From contig DATBHG010000044.1 in the NCBI GenBank assembly GCA_036557665.1, positions 1 through 64,000 on the forward strand: DNA of 64,000 nucleotides. Direction: 5' to 3'. Below, in pieces: positions 42,516-50,389 of this stretch (position 1 is the first letter of the stretch; each line of letters opens with the position of its first letter). The DNA comes from VAZQ01 sp036557665 (GTDB lineage: Bacteria; Pseudomonadota; Alphaproteobacteria; Rhizobiales; Xanthobacteraceae). The notes under the pieces were generated by a model, which was not told where the DNA came from, did not search any database, and worked only from the letters and a program-made list of their open reading frames with translations. Position numbers and translations under genes: made by a program.

Positions 42516-43397
42516 CTACATGCCGAACATGGCGGCCTCGGTATACGCCAGGTCTCCCAATCGAGGCGGGACAGGCCCTTTGAAATATTTCGGCATTCTC
42601 CCCTCGAAGAACCTGCCGAGCAACTGGGGAACCGGGCCGTTGGCATCGAGAACGACCAGCGGACGCCCATGCGCCGCGAGCAGGCGTCCAAGCGGGCCCG
42701 CAAAGCGGACGAATTGATCGCGATCACGACAATATACGAGTTGCGCGCACGGAATGCCTTTGTAAGCGCGCGGGCGGAATACAAATGGGTAGAGCTCATT
42801 ACGCACGCCGCACAACAGGCTGATGCAGCCATATCGCGCGTGGTCGAGCAGCACCTTTGATTCGAATTCGTCATCGACGGGGGGGCAAGTGCTGGTCGCA
42901 TTCACGGGGATGACCCGAGTGCCACGAGAGCCAGATCGAAGAGCGGGAAAGGCGACGAAAACGCCTTTGCTGTATTGCGAATATCCCTGTGCCCTCAAGA
43001 TCGCCAGCGTGTGTGGGGCAGGAGTGATGTTCAGATATGTCACATTGGAATGACTGAGCGCTTTGGAAACCAGCAGGCTTGCATAGCCTCGAAATTGCGG
43101 CTCCACGAACCAGCTCGAGACGTTACATCGAAATTTCTGCTCGTGGCCCGGTTGAGCGGAAAAGATGAGCAGAATAGCCCCCACTGCCGTGCCGGAATCC
43201 GTCTCCAGGAGATAACCGTATTTCGGTAATCCGGGCGGAGCTTGCCGGCCTCGCAGGCAGCTGAACACCTGCGACCAGAACCTGGCTGAGCGGGTCCAAA
43301 ATCCGCGAGAGAGGAGCGCGGCTACAACCGGAACGTCGAATTCCTCAATCCGGCGAGACCGGATCCTCGGTAGCGTTGCCGGTTGCAGGGAGTGCAT
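42516..43397 (-). CDS. GNAT-like acyltransferase of polysaccharide clusters
   Basis: A 293-residue protein. The first half has a GNAT-type layout: VPVVAALLSRGF, a central strand pair YGYLLETDSGTAVGAILLIF, and NVSSWFVEPQFRGYASLLVSKA in the position of the acetyl-CoA loop. The second half (RNELYPFVFRPRAYKGIPCAQ and the C-terminal DLAYTEAAMFGM) resembles uncharacterised acyltransferases encoded next to exopolysaccharide genes in rhizobia. It may acylate a sugar or an amino group. It converges on the ExoP-like gene and follows the acyl-CoA synthetase on the same strand by 120 bases. Confidence 0.6.
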   Translation of the reverse strand: MHSLQPATLPRIRSRRIEEFDVPVVAALLSRGFWTRSARFWSQVFSCLRGRQAPPGLPKYGYLLETDSGTAVGAILLIFSAQPGHEQKFRCNVSSWFVEPQFRGYASLLVSKALSHSNVTYLNITPAPHTLAILRAQGYSQYSKGVFVAFPALRSGSRGTRVIPVNATSTCPPVDDEFESKVLLDHARYGCISLLCGVRNELYPFVFRPRAYKGIPCAQLVYCRDRDQFVRFAGPLGRLLAAHGRPLVVLDANGPVPQLLGRFFEGRMPKYFKGPVPPRLGDLAYTEAAMFGM

Positions 43398-43517
43398 GAG
43401 CGTTACTGTAAAAGGGAAGGTCTACAGCAAAATACGGTCGGAGCTTGTCGGACTATAGGAAGACTTCGTGAAGCTCAGGCTAATGCCCATCGGTCGCGTA
43501 TTCCAAGGTCGATCGAT

Positions 43518-45323
43518 TCAGAGCCGGACCTGACCGCCCTCAATGGCCGCATGGAGCGCATCGTCCAGGGGCACGAAACACTGCCGGCTCGCGTCATTGA
43601 AGTAGATCGGGTCTTGCAGAGTTTTGGGGTTGTAGCCGTCGGCTACCAGATCAGCTTTCTTCTGTTTGAATGTGACGGTGATCTCCACCTCTCGTACCAG
43701 TCGCAGGAAGAGCGGACGAGCGTAGGCAGGGAGCCGTCGCGCGAGATGCCGATTGAATGCCGCAAGCTCGAAGCGCTCGTCCACCACGATTGCCGCCATC
43801 CCGGCACGGCCTTCGGTTCCGGGTATCCTCACTCCATAAACGTTTGCTTCAACCACCCCCGCAAAAGCCGTAATGGCTTGCGCTACGTCCGTCGTCGAGA
43901 CGTTCTCGCCTTTCCAGCGGAAGGTATCGCCAATGCGGTCGATGAAATAAAAAAAGCCCTGCTTGTCCGTCCGCATCAGGTCCCCGGTGCGGAACCAGGC
44001 GTCGCCGCTCTCGAAAACGTCGCGCAGGATCTTCTGCTGGGTGTCGCGGCTGTTGGTGTAACCTTCGAACGGGCTGCCCGGGTCGGACCGAGCTTCGGAT
44101 ATCCTTCCGATGGCCTCTCCTGTCTCGTCGGTACGGCAACGGACACACCGTCCCTGCGCATTCCGGACCACAGCGCCTTTCTCTACATCGAAACGGACAA
44201 GTGCAGTCGGGGAGCGGTGCGCGAGAAACGGGGGGATTCGACCGAGGGCTCCTGGCTTACCCTCGCAGTTGAACAGGGTGACATTGCCCTCGGTCGACGC
44301 GTAGAATTCCAGAATACGAGGAATGTGGAATCGGTCTTTGAACGTCTGCCAGATGTCCGGGCGCAGACCGTTGCCGCAGCACAGTCTGATCCGGTGCTTC
44401 GCCTCACGAGGGTGCGGCCCGGCGAGCGCGAGATAACGGCAAAGCTCGCCGATATACTGGAACAGGGTGCAATCCCACCGTGTGATATCGTCCCAGAACT
44501 GGCGGGCGGAGAACCTGTCGCGGATCACGACCGAGCCGCCATTGACCAGCACGGCGCCGGTCGCGACGATGCCGCCGACGCTGTGGTACATGGGCAGGCA
44601 GTTATACATCCGATCGGATGGCCGAGTATCCATCATTCCCGCAAACCACAGGCTCCAGGTCAGAAGCCGCCGATGGCTGATGTTTGCGGCCTTCGGCAGA
44701 CCGGTCGTTCCGGACGTGTAAATCAGGAGCGCGCGATCGGAAATGGCGGGTGGAGCGCGTTCGCGGCGGCCCAGCGGCTCACCTGAGGCTCGTTCGAGCA
44801 TCCTTTCGATACTGCTGAGATCGCCGGTGTCGCCGCCATGCAGCCAGACCTTGGGGTCGCTGGTCAAATGCGGCTGCGCCTCCGAAAAGGCATCGAGCAG
44901 CTCGGTGGCGACGATGATACGTTCCGCACCCGCGATATCGATGCAATGCGCAAGCGAGACCCCGGAAAGATTGGTGTTGAGCAACGCCACGACCCCGCCG
45001 GCCAGGGTAATTCCAAGCCAGATGGCCATATACTCCGGGCAGCTCGGCATGAGCAGAGCGACGACTTCTCCTTTCCCGAGCTCCTGTCCCAGAGCCCAAC
45101 GCGCGTAGCGGTTTACGCGCTCGGCAAGCATGCCATAGCTCAGGCATTCGCGCTCCGAGAGCAGCGCCGGGTGCTCGCCCAGCGTTTGCGCAAGCTCCCC
45201 GATGATCACGGGCAACACGCGATTGGGCTGCGCGACAATACGCTGCGTCAGCGCGAGCGCCCGCAGCCATTCACTGTTCACCCCGGCTCGGATCGCGTCC
45301 GCGCCGGCGCTCATCGCCTCCAT
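43518..45323 (-). CDS. Long/very-long-chain acyl-CoA synthetase (FATP/FadD-like)
   Basis: A 601-residue adenylate-forming enzyme. The P-loop LLIYTSGTTGLPKAANISH, the A5-like EFYASTEGNVTLFN, the hinge/aspartate region WFRTGDLMRTDKQGFFYFID, the FRWKGENVSTTDVAQAI lid motif and the C-terminal VADGYNPKTLQDPIYF are all present. The last motif is specific to the FATP/very-long-chain acyl-CoA synthetase branch. It makes acyl-CoA from free fatty acid at the inner membrane. It could feed the acyltransferase encoded next downstream or supply acyl groups to the carrier-protein island beyond MetY (inference). Confidence 0.85.
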   Translation of the reverse strand: MEAMSAGADAIRAGVNSEWLRALALTQRIVAQPNRVLPVIIGELAQTLGEHPALLSERECLSYGMLAERVNRYARWALGQELGKGEVVALLMPSCPEYMAIWLGITLAGGVVALLNTNLSGVSLAHCIDIAGAERIIVATELLDAFSEAQPHLTSDPKVWLHGGDTGDLSSIERMLERASGEPLGRRERAPPAISDRALLIYTSGTTGLPKAANISHRRLLTWSLWFAGMMDTRPSDRMYNCLPMYHSVGGIVATGAVLVNGGSVVIRDRFSARQFWDDITRWDCTLFQYIGELCRYLALAGPHPREAKHRIRLCCGNGLRPDIWQTFKDRFHIPRILEFYASTEGNVTLFNCEGKPGALGRIPPFLAHRSPTALVRFDVEKGAVVRNAQGRCVRCRTDETGEAIGRISEARSDPGSPFEGYTNSRDTQQKILRDVFESGDAWFRTGDLMRTDKQGFFYFIDRIGDTFRWKGENVSTTDVAQAITAFAGVVEANVYGVRIPGTEGRAGMAAIVVDERFELAAFNRHLARRLPAYARPLFLRLVREVEITVTFKQKKADLVADGYNPKTLQDPIYFNDASRQCFVPLDDALHAAIEGGQVRL

Positions 45324-45418
45324 GGGGTTTCAATGCGGGATCGATCCGCCTCCTCGACACGCACACGGGCGGTTGGTTATCGCGATTGGGCGCCGGGCGC
45401 TGGGAAATGGTCCATTCG

Positions 45419-45433
45419 CCTTAACCGTTAAGG
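45419..45433. promoter_or_regulatory. Candidate operator palindrome between synthetase and MetY genes
   Basis: CCTTAAC-C-GTTAAGG is a perfect 7-bp inverted repeat in the 186-base divergent space between the acyl-CoA synthetase and metY genes, 77 bases before the MetY ATG. No SAM-II-type riboswitch could be recognised in the same leader. Confidence 0.4.
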
Positions 45434-45509
45434 TTAGTGCATTTCATTTTATCTCATTGCGTTGAAGCGGGCCGCCACCGCGCGCATAACGCTTTGGTGC
45501 GGTGACCTC

Positions 45510-46811
45510 ATGCGAAACGAGACGATTGCCATCCACAGCGGCTACGACGTCGAGCCGACGACCAAAGCCGTCGCTGTCCCGATTTATCAGACCGTTGCTT
45601 ACGCGTTCGACAGCGCCGAGCATGGGGCGGCATTGTTCAATCTCGACGTGGACGGATACCGCTATACCCGGATCAACAATCCGACGAACGCCGTGCTCGA
45701 GCGCCGGGTTGCCGCGCTCGAGGGCGGCGTCGAGGCAATATGCGTGAGCTCGGGCCAGGCCGCGCTGAACTATGCCGTCCTCAATCTCACGCAGCTCGGC
45801 AGCAATATCGTCTCGGTGCCGCAGCTTTACGGCACGACCTACACGCTCTTCGCGCATCTCCTGCCAGGCCAGGGAGTGCAGGTGCGGTTTGCGGAATCGG
45901 ACGCACCCGATGCGATCGCGAAGCTTATCGACGGGAGCACCAAGGCGGTGTTCTGCGAAAGCGTGGGCAATCCCGCAGGCAACATCTGCGACCTCGAGGC
46001 TCTGGCAACGGTTGCGCATGGCGCCGGCGTCCCTCTGATCGTGGACAACACCGTCGCCACTCCCATCCTTCTGAAACCATTCGAATACGGCGCGGATATC
46101 GTCGTGCACTCTCTGACCAAATTCATGGGCGGCCATGGCACCACGCTGGGCGGGATCATTGTGGACAGCGGACGCTTCCCATGGAAACAGAATGCCGGCC
46201 GCTTTCCCATGTTCAACGAGCCTGATGCGTCGTACCACGGGCTGATCTATGTCGAGCACTTCGGCGCGAGTGCCTATCTCGCGCGTTGCCGCAGCGTCTA
46301 TCAACGTGCCACCGGAGCCGTGCTGTCGCCGCTCAGCGCGTTTCTCCTGCTGCAGGGCATCGAGACGGTGGCGTTACGGGTCGAGCGCCATGTCGAGAAT
46401 GCGCGGCGAGTGGCCGAGTTCCTGCGCAAGGACACCAGGGTAGAATGGGTCAACTATGCCGGATTTGCAGATAATCCCTATCACGGGCTGGCACAGAAAT
46501 ATCTTCAAGGGCGGGCCTGCTCTCTACTGACATTCGGCGTCCACGGCGGATTTCACGCCGGCGTCAGGTGTTATGACGCGTTCAACCTGATCAAGCGTCT
46601 CGTCAATATGGGCGATGCCAAGTCTCTGGCGTGCCATCCGGCCTCGACCACGCACCGCCAGATGTCGCCGGAAGAGCAGCGCAAGGCCGGGGTCAAGCCG
46701 GAGATGATCCGGCTGAGCATCGGTATCGAGCATATCGACGATATCATCGCCGATCTCGATCAGGCACTGGACGCGACCGCGAACGGGCGAGCCTTGCTCG
46801 CTGCGGAATAG
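45510..46811 (+). CDS. metY: O-acetylhomoserine sulfhydrylase (MetY-type PLP enzyme)
   Basis: A 433-residue Cys/Met-metabolism PLP enzyme. It opens ETIAIHSGYDVEPTTKAVAV with PIYQTVAYAF, has the YTRINNPTNAVLE cofactor-phosphate region, the PLP lysine in VVHSLTKFMGGHG and the C-terminal IRLSIGIEHIDDIIADL typical of this family. MetY makes homocysteine from O-acylhomoserine and sulfide, and can accept other nucleophiles. ATG 45510 was chosen over an upstream open extension because the family sequence starts there. It is followed by MetA (11 bases) and an aminotransferase; beside a carrier-protein island it may serve a special amino acid instead of bulk methionine (inference). Confidence 0.88.
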   Translation: MRNETIAIHSGYDVEPTTKAVAVPIYQTVAYAFDSAEHGAALFNLDVDGYRYTRINNPTNAVLERRVAALEGGVEAICVSSGQAALNYAVLNLTQLGSNIVSVPQLYGTTYTLFAHLLPGQGVQVRFAESDAPDAIAKLIDGSTKAVFCESVGNPAGNICDLEALATVAHGAGVPLIVDNTVATPILLKPFEYGADIVVHSLTKFMGGHGTTLGGIIVDSGRFPWKQNAGRFPMFNEPDASYHGLIYVEHFGASAYLARCRSVYQRATGAVLSPLSAFLLLQGIETVALRVERHVENARRVAEFLRKDTRVEWVNYAGFADNPYHGLAQKYLQGRACSLLTFGVHGGFHAGVRCYDAFNLIKRLVNMGDAKSLACHPASTTHRQMSPEEQRKAGVKPEMIRLSIGIEHIDDIIADLDQALDATANGRALLAAE

Positions 46812-46822
46812 CGGAGCAGATA

Positions 46823-47902
46823 ATGGCCGTTCTCAGGATAGCAGCTGGTACGAGGGTCGCGGCGGCCGAGAGGCAACCGGGCGCGGCAACGCTCGACCGG
46901 CTGACCGAGCCGGATGCCGATTTCATCGATGTCGGTCTCGTCAACAATATGCCCGATGCGGCAATTCAATCGACAGAACGCCAGTTCCTCAAGCTCTTGA
47001 ATGCCGCCGCCGGCGACAAACAGATTCGTCTGCGCCTGTTTTCCCTGCCCGATGTCGCGCGCAGCAGCCACGCGCACGAGCAAATGAATGCGACCTATTA
47101 CGGGCTCGACCAACTGCTCAATAGCCGGCTCGATGCCCTCATCGTGACCGGCACCGAGCCGCGCGCGAGCTCCCTGAGCGACGAGCCCTACTGGGGGTCA
47201 ATCGTGCGACTTCTGGAATGGGCAGGCGAGAACACCATCTCCACCATCTGGTCGTGTCTCGCGGCCCATGCCGCCGTTCTCTATCTCGACGGCATTCCGC
47301 GCCAGATGCTCGGCGACAAGCTGACAGGAGTGTTCGAATGCACCAGCGCTCCGTTTCACCCATTGACCGCCGGTCAGGCGCGGGAAATCCGGGTGGCCCA
47401 TTCGCGCTGGAACGAGCTGAGGGAGGATGCATTGGTCCAGTGCGACTACAAGATCCTGACCCGATCCGCCGAAGCCGGCGTCGACGCGTTTGTCAGAGAG
47501 GGAAAAAGCCTTTTTCTCTTCTTTCAGGGCCATCCTGAATATGACCGCGGAGCCTTGCTGAGGGAATACCGGCGTGACGTAGGGCGTTTCCTGCGCGGCG
47601 AGAGAAACAGCTATCCGTCGATGCCGCGCGGTTACATGGATCCGGTGGCGGCCGATTCCCTGGCCAGATTTAAGGAACGCGCTGCTCTCAAAAGACGTGA
47701 AAGCCTCCTCGAGGCTTTTCCGTTCTCCTTCGTCGAAAGCAGGCTGCTCCCTCTCGACTGGCGCTCCGCCGTGCGGCTTTATGCGAACTGGCTATCGTAC
47801 CTCTCCACGCAAAAAGAGCGGATCCTGGCCTCCAGGTCCGATCGAAGCCGGTCGCGGGTGCGTACCGCAAGACCGGTGCAATCGGTTCAGGGAATCGGCT
47901 GA
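46823..47902 (+). CDS. metA: MetA-like homoserine O-acyltransferase
   Basis: A 359-residue protein of the MetA (HTS) family, a class-I glutamine-amidotransferase-like fold that acylates homoserine from succinyl- or acetyl-CoA. DVGLVNNMPDAAIQSTERQF is the divergent form of the N-terminal GL(M/V)N-x-MP motif. The nucleophile Cys is in TIWSCLAAHAA and the His/Glu pair in FFQGHPEYD. The succinyl versus acetyl choice is not readable. It supplies the O-acylhomoserine used by the MetY enzyme encoded 11 bases upstream, so the two form a two-step unit. Confidence 0.82.
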   Translation: MAVLRIAAGTRVAAAERQPGAATLDRLTEPDADFIDVGLVNNMPDAAIQSTERQFLKLLNAAAGDKQIRLRLFSLPDVARSSHAHEQMNATYYGLDQLLNSRLDALIVTGTEPRASSLSDEPYWGSIVRLLEWAGENTISTIWSCLAAHAAVLYLDGIPRQMLGDKLTGVFECTSAPFHPLTAGQAREIRVAHSRWNELREDALVQCDYKILTRSAEAGVDAFVREGKSLFLFFQGHPEYDRGALLREYRRDVGRFLRGERNSYPSMPRGYMDPVAADSLARFKERAALKRRESLLEAFPFSFVESRLLPLDWRSAVRLYANWLSYLSTQKERILASRSDRSRSRVRTARPVQSVQGIG

Positions 47903-47929
47903 CGAACGATCCGGCAGAAGGGCCGCGAC

Positions 47930-48865
47930 ATGCTATCAAGACCGCAGGCGCATGAGCACGTTTTGCAACCGAGGCTGCGTGCCACGCCGTTTACTCATAT
48001 CGGCTTCTCGAAGACCTGGACGTTCTTCAATGGCGATTGGCGCGCAGGCAATACGGCGATTCTCGGGGCGCGCAGCCATGCCACCTGGCTCGGCTCGCTG
48101 GTGTTTGACGGCGCGCGCGCATTCGAGGGTGTAACACCGGACCTCGACCTGCATTGCGCCCGCGTCAACACGTCCGCCGCGAGCTTCTCCTTGGAGGCGA
48201 GCATCACCGTCGGCGAGTGGATTGAGCTCGTATTCGACGGATTGAAGCGTTTTGACCGTGATGCCGAGCTTTACATCCGGCCGATGTATTGGGCCGAGAC
48301 CGGCTCTCCCGGCGGCATCCGGCACGATCCGGAATCGACGCGCTGGTGCCTGTGCATCTATGAAGCGCCTATCCCCAAGCCGGCCGGAACGTCCGTCACG
48401 CTGTCGCCTTTCCGACGGCCCACCGCGGAATGCGCGCCGGTCGAGGCCAAGGCCGGATGCCTTTATCCAAACAATGCGCGCGCCCTGATCGAAGCGCAGC
48501 AGCGCGGGTTCGATAATTGCCTGATGCGCGACATGCTCGGGAATATTGCCGAGCTCGGGACCGCGAATGTGTTCATGGCCAAGGACGGCGTGGTTTACAC
48601 GCCGGCGGCGAACGGCACGTTCCTCAACGGGGTCACACGGCAGCGCATCATCGGGCTGCTGCGCGAGGAAGGCGTGGCGGTGATCGAGAAGACCATGAGC
48701 TACGCCGAATTCGAGGCAGCCGATGAGCTCTTCTCCACGGGGAATTTTTCCAAGCTGTCGCCGATTACCCGTATCGAGAACCGGGCGCTGCAGCCGGGTC
48801 CCTTCTACCGCAAGGCACGCGAGCTCTACTGGGCATTCGCCCATTCCTCGGCAGCAAAGCTCTGA
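47930..48865 (+). CDS. Class IV aminotransferase, branched-chain/D-amino acid type
   Basis: A 311-residue PLP fold-type IV aminotransferase. The N-terminal strands include TWTFFNGDW and GSLVFDGARAFEGV; the PLP lysine lies in VEAKAGCLYPNNARALIEA, the cofactor-holding Glu in NIAELGTANVFM, and NGTFLNGVTRQRII closes the phosphate site. IlvE-like enzymes transaminate branched-chain amino acids, while relatives act on D-amino acids. Divergence around GRLDL-HCARVNTSA leaves the substrate open. Third gene in the metY-metA set; it may produce or recycle the amino acid used by the carrier-protein ligase nearby (inference). Confidence 0.8.
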   Translation: MLSRPQAHEHVLQPRLRATPFTHIGFSKTWTFFNGDWRAGNTAILGARSHATWLGSLVFDGARAFEGVTPDLDLHCARVNTSAASFSLEASITVGEWIELVFDGLKRFDRDAELYIRPMYWAETGSPGGIRHDPESTRWCLCIYEAPIPKPAGTSVTLSPFRRPTAECAPVEAKAGCLYPNNARALIEAQQRGFDNCLMRDMLGNIAELGTANVFMAKDGVVYTPAANGTFLNGVTRQRIIGLLREEGVAVIEKTMSYAEFEAADELFSTGNFSKLSPITRIENRALQPGPFYRKARELYWAFAHSSAAKL

Positions 48866-48878
48866 GAGGAGAGACTGG

Positions 48879-49373
48879 ATGAAAACTTCACTCGCGATCG
48901 GTTCTCTGGGCATGCTCGCAGGTGCAAGCGTTTGGCTCAGCTCCGATCTCATTGCCAGACCGATGGGAGGATTTGCTCCTCATGCAGCGCCTTTCGTCCG
49001 CGCATTGCCTCGGGCAGTGCCACAAGCAGCTTTCCCGCAGGGGTCTGGCGTTCGGCGAAATGCATTCGGCAGGCCGTTCTTCCGTCATCGCCGACATTTC
49101 GGCTCTGGCTTCCCCGGCTATTGGGGCGCATGGCCGTACGATTATGGGTACGGCGATGGCTACACCGGCGACAACGCTGCGCTGGGATACGGAGAGCCCT
49201 ACGCGCCAGCTCCGTCTCCATACTCGGGCGGGCCCTATCCTCCTGCTACGAGCACGCCTGTTTCGAAGCAGGTCATCTACGTGGTGCCTTACCGCCCGGG
49301 CTGTGAGACCCAAACCGAGACGCTTCCCTGGAGAAATGGAAGCGAGCACTCGATCAGAATCGTGCGTTGCTGA
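48879..49373 (+). CDS. Small secreted Gly/Pro/Tyr-rich protein
   Basis: A 164-residue protein from ATG 48879 with GAGAGGAGAG upstream, 13 bases after the aminotransferase stop. Residues 1-23 (MKTSLAIGSLGMLAGASVWL) are a signal peptide. The mature chain is low complexity: a His/Arg/Phe patch (RPFFRHRRHFGSGFPGYWG), then Tyr/Gly/Pro repeats and a C-terminal part with CETQTETLPWRNGSE and IRIVRC. Two Cys could form a disulfide. No family was recognised; proteins of this composition are common envelope proteins in Hyphomicrobiales. Confidence 0.6.
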   Translation: MKTSLAIGSLGMLAGASVWLSSDLIARPMGGFAPHAAPFVRALPRAVPQAAFPQGSGVRRNAFGRPFFRHRRHFGSGFPGYWGAWPYDYGYGDGYTGDNAALGYGEPYAPAPSPYSGGPYPPATSTPVSKQVIYVVPYRPGCETQTETLPWRNGSEHSIRIVRC

Positions 49374-49411
49374 GCGGCTGGCGAGACGTCGGAGGCCAAA
49401 TCGGCATCCGA

Positions 49412-50335
49412 TCAGAGTGCCAGCGCCTCGCGCGCGGATGATGGCCACTTTGCCGGATCGAGCCCGTGCAACGCGAACAGTGCCACTGCCAGCCGATCGA
49501 CCCCGAAGGCAACACAGCCGGTATGCGCGACCTCACCGGCCTCACTCCTGAGCTCCCACGTGATCCCGAAATGATCGCGATGATAGTTGAAGCTCATGCA
49601 GGCCGTCGGGCTTTCAGGGGAGCGCACGGGGATCAACAGCTCGAATTTCAATGACTGCTCCACCTGAGTGTTGGCCATCAGTTTTCCGCCGCGACCGAAA
49701 AATGGATCGCTTGCCTGCTCGATCCGATAGGGCAGCCCGAGGCGGTCGCTGATGCTGCCTGCCCGCGTCATCCAGCGCTCGCGGAAAGCTGCGATTTGCG
49801 CTGGTGTGCCGATGCACACGTATTCGCGCATCCGGAACGACTGCAGCCGGTCAAGCTCTTGCGAGGGCTCGTGACGGAAACAGTCGGAGGCAACATCGAA
49901 CAGAAGGCCGCCGGCCGGTACGCGCCCGCGCGCTGCCACGATCGGATAGAGCGGGTAACAGGCGGCGGGGCTCAACACCAGGTCGGCGGCCGTCAGCGCG
50001 GACTCCCAGCTCTTCCCGGTCTCGAACCGGGCGACCGCCGCGCCGATTTCGGATTCATCGCCATGAAGACAACTGACGCATCCCAGCAAATGCGGAAAAC
50101 TCTTCAGATATCCGGATTTTTCCAATTGCCAGCGGCTCATGACCGGGGGAAACCGCAGTATCTCGGTACCAGGCTCGCGATGTTGCGAGATCAGGCCGGA
50201 CAAGCCTTCGATTATCTGCTCATAAAGCGATGTACGTGCATAAACGCCGTCTGCGCCCATCGGCTGAAACAGAGCGCGCTCGATTGCGCGAAGGGTCTCT
50301 CCTCGATCGAGCGGCGCTTTGAATGCAACATTCAT
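49412..50335 (-). CDS. Amino acid:[carrier protein] ligase (class-II aaRS-like)
   Basis: A 307-residue homologue of the catalytic core of seryl-tRNA synthetase without tRNA-binding arm. This family (Bradyrhizobium Bll0957 is the studied member) activates glycine or alanine and loads it on the phosphopantetheine of a partner carrier protein. Motif 2 is visible as DCFRHEPS (residues 151-158) and motif 3 as VAFGVDRLAVALF. The zinc ligands of the family correspond to Cys126, Glu171 and Cys274, each present and evenly offset from the known protein. GCVSCLHGDE is the family-specific Cys/His stretch. Co-directional with the flavoprotein upstream (54 bases), divergent from the carrier gene. Confidence 0.85.
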   Translation of the reverse strand: MNVAFKAPLDRGETLRAIERALFQPMGADGVYARTSLYEQIIEGLSGLISQHREPGTEILRFPPVMSRWQLEKSGYLKSFPHLLGCVSCLHGDESEIGAAVARFETGKSWESALTAADLVLSPAACYPLYPIVAARGRVPAGGLLFDVASDCFRHEPSQELDRLQSFRMREYVCIGTPAQIAAFRERWMTRAGSISDRLGLPYRIEQASDPFFGRGGKLMANTQVEQSLKFELLIPVRSPESPTACMSFNYHRDHFGITWELRSEAGEVAHTGCVAFGVDRLAVALFALHGLDPAKWPSSAREALAL

Positions 50336-50389
50336 TTGTCGGCCTTCTCGCGTTGCCTCTGATGCATCTGTTCTCAGCAGTCGCTTGCG

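Noticed and set aside
42436..42717. A plus-strand gene overlapping the ExoP-like stop in ATGA
   Set aside because: It is antisense to the acyltransferase C-terminus, which carries recognisable sequence; the product has no features.
45324..45509. A SAM-II or other methionine riboswitch before metY
   Set aside because: I searched by eye for the conserved pseudoknot core and did not find it; only a 7-bp operator-like palindrome is visible.
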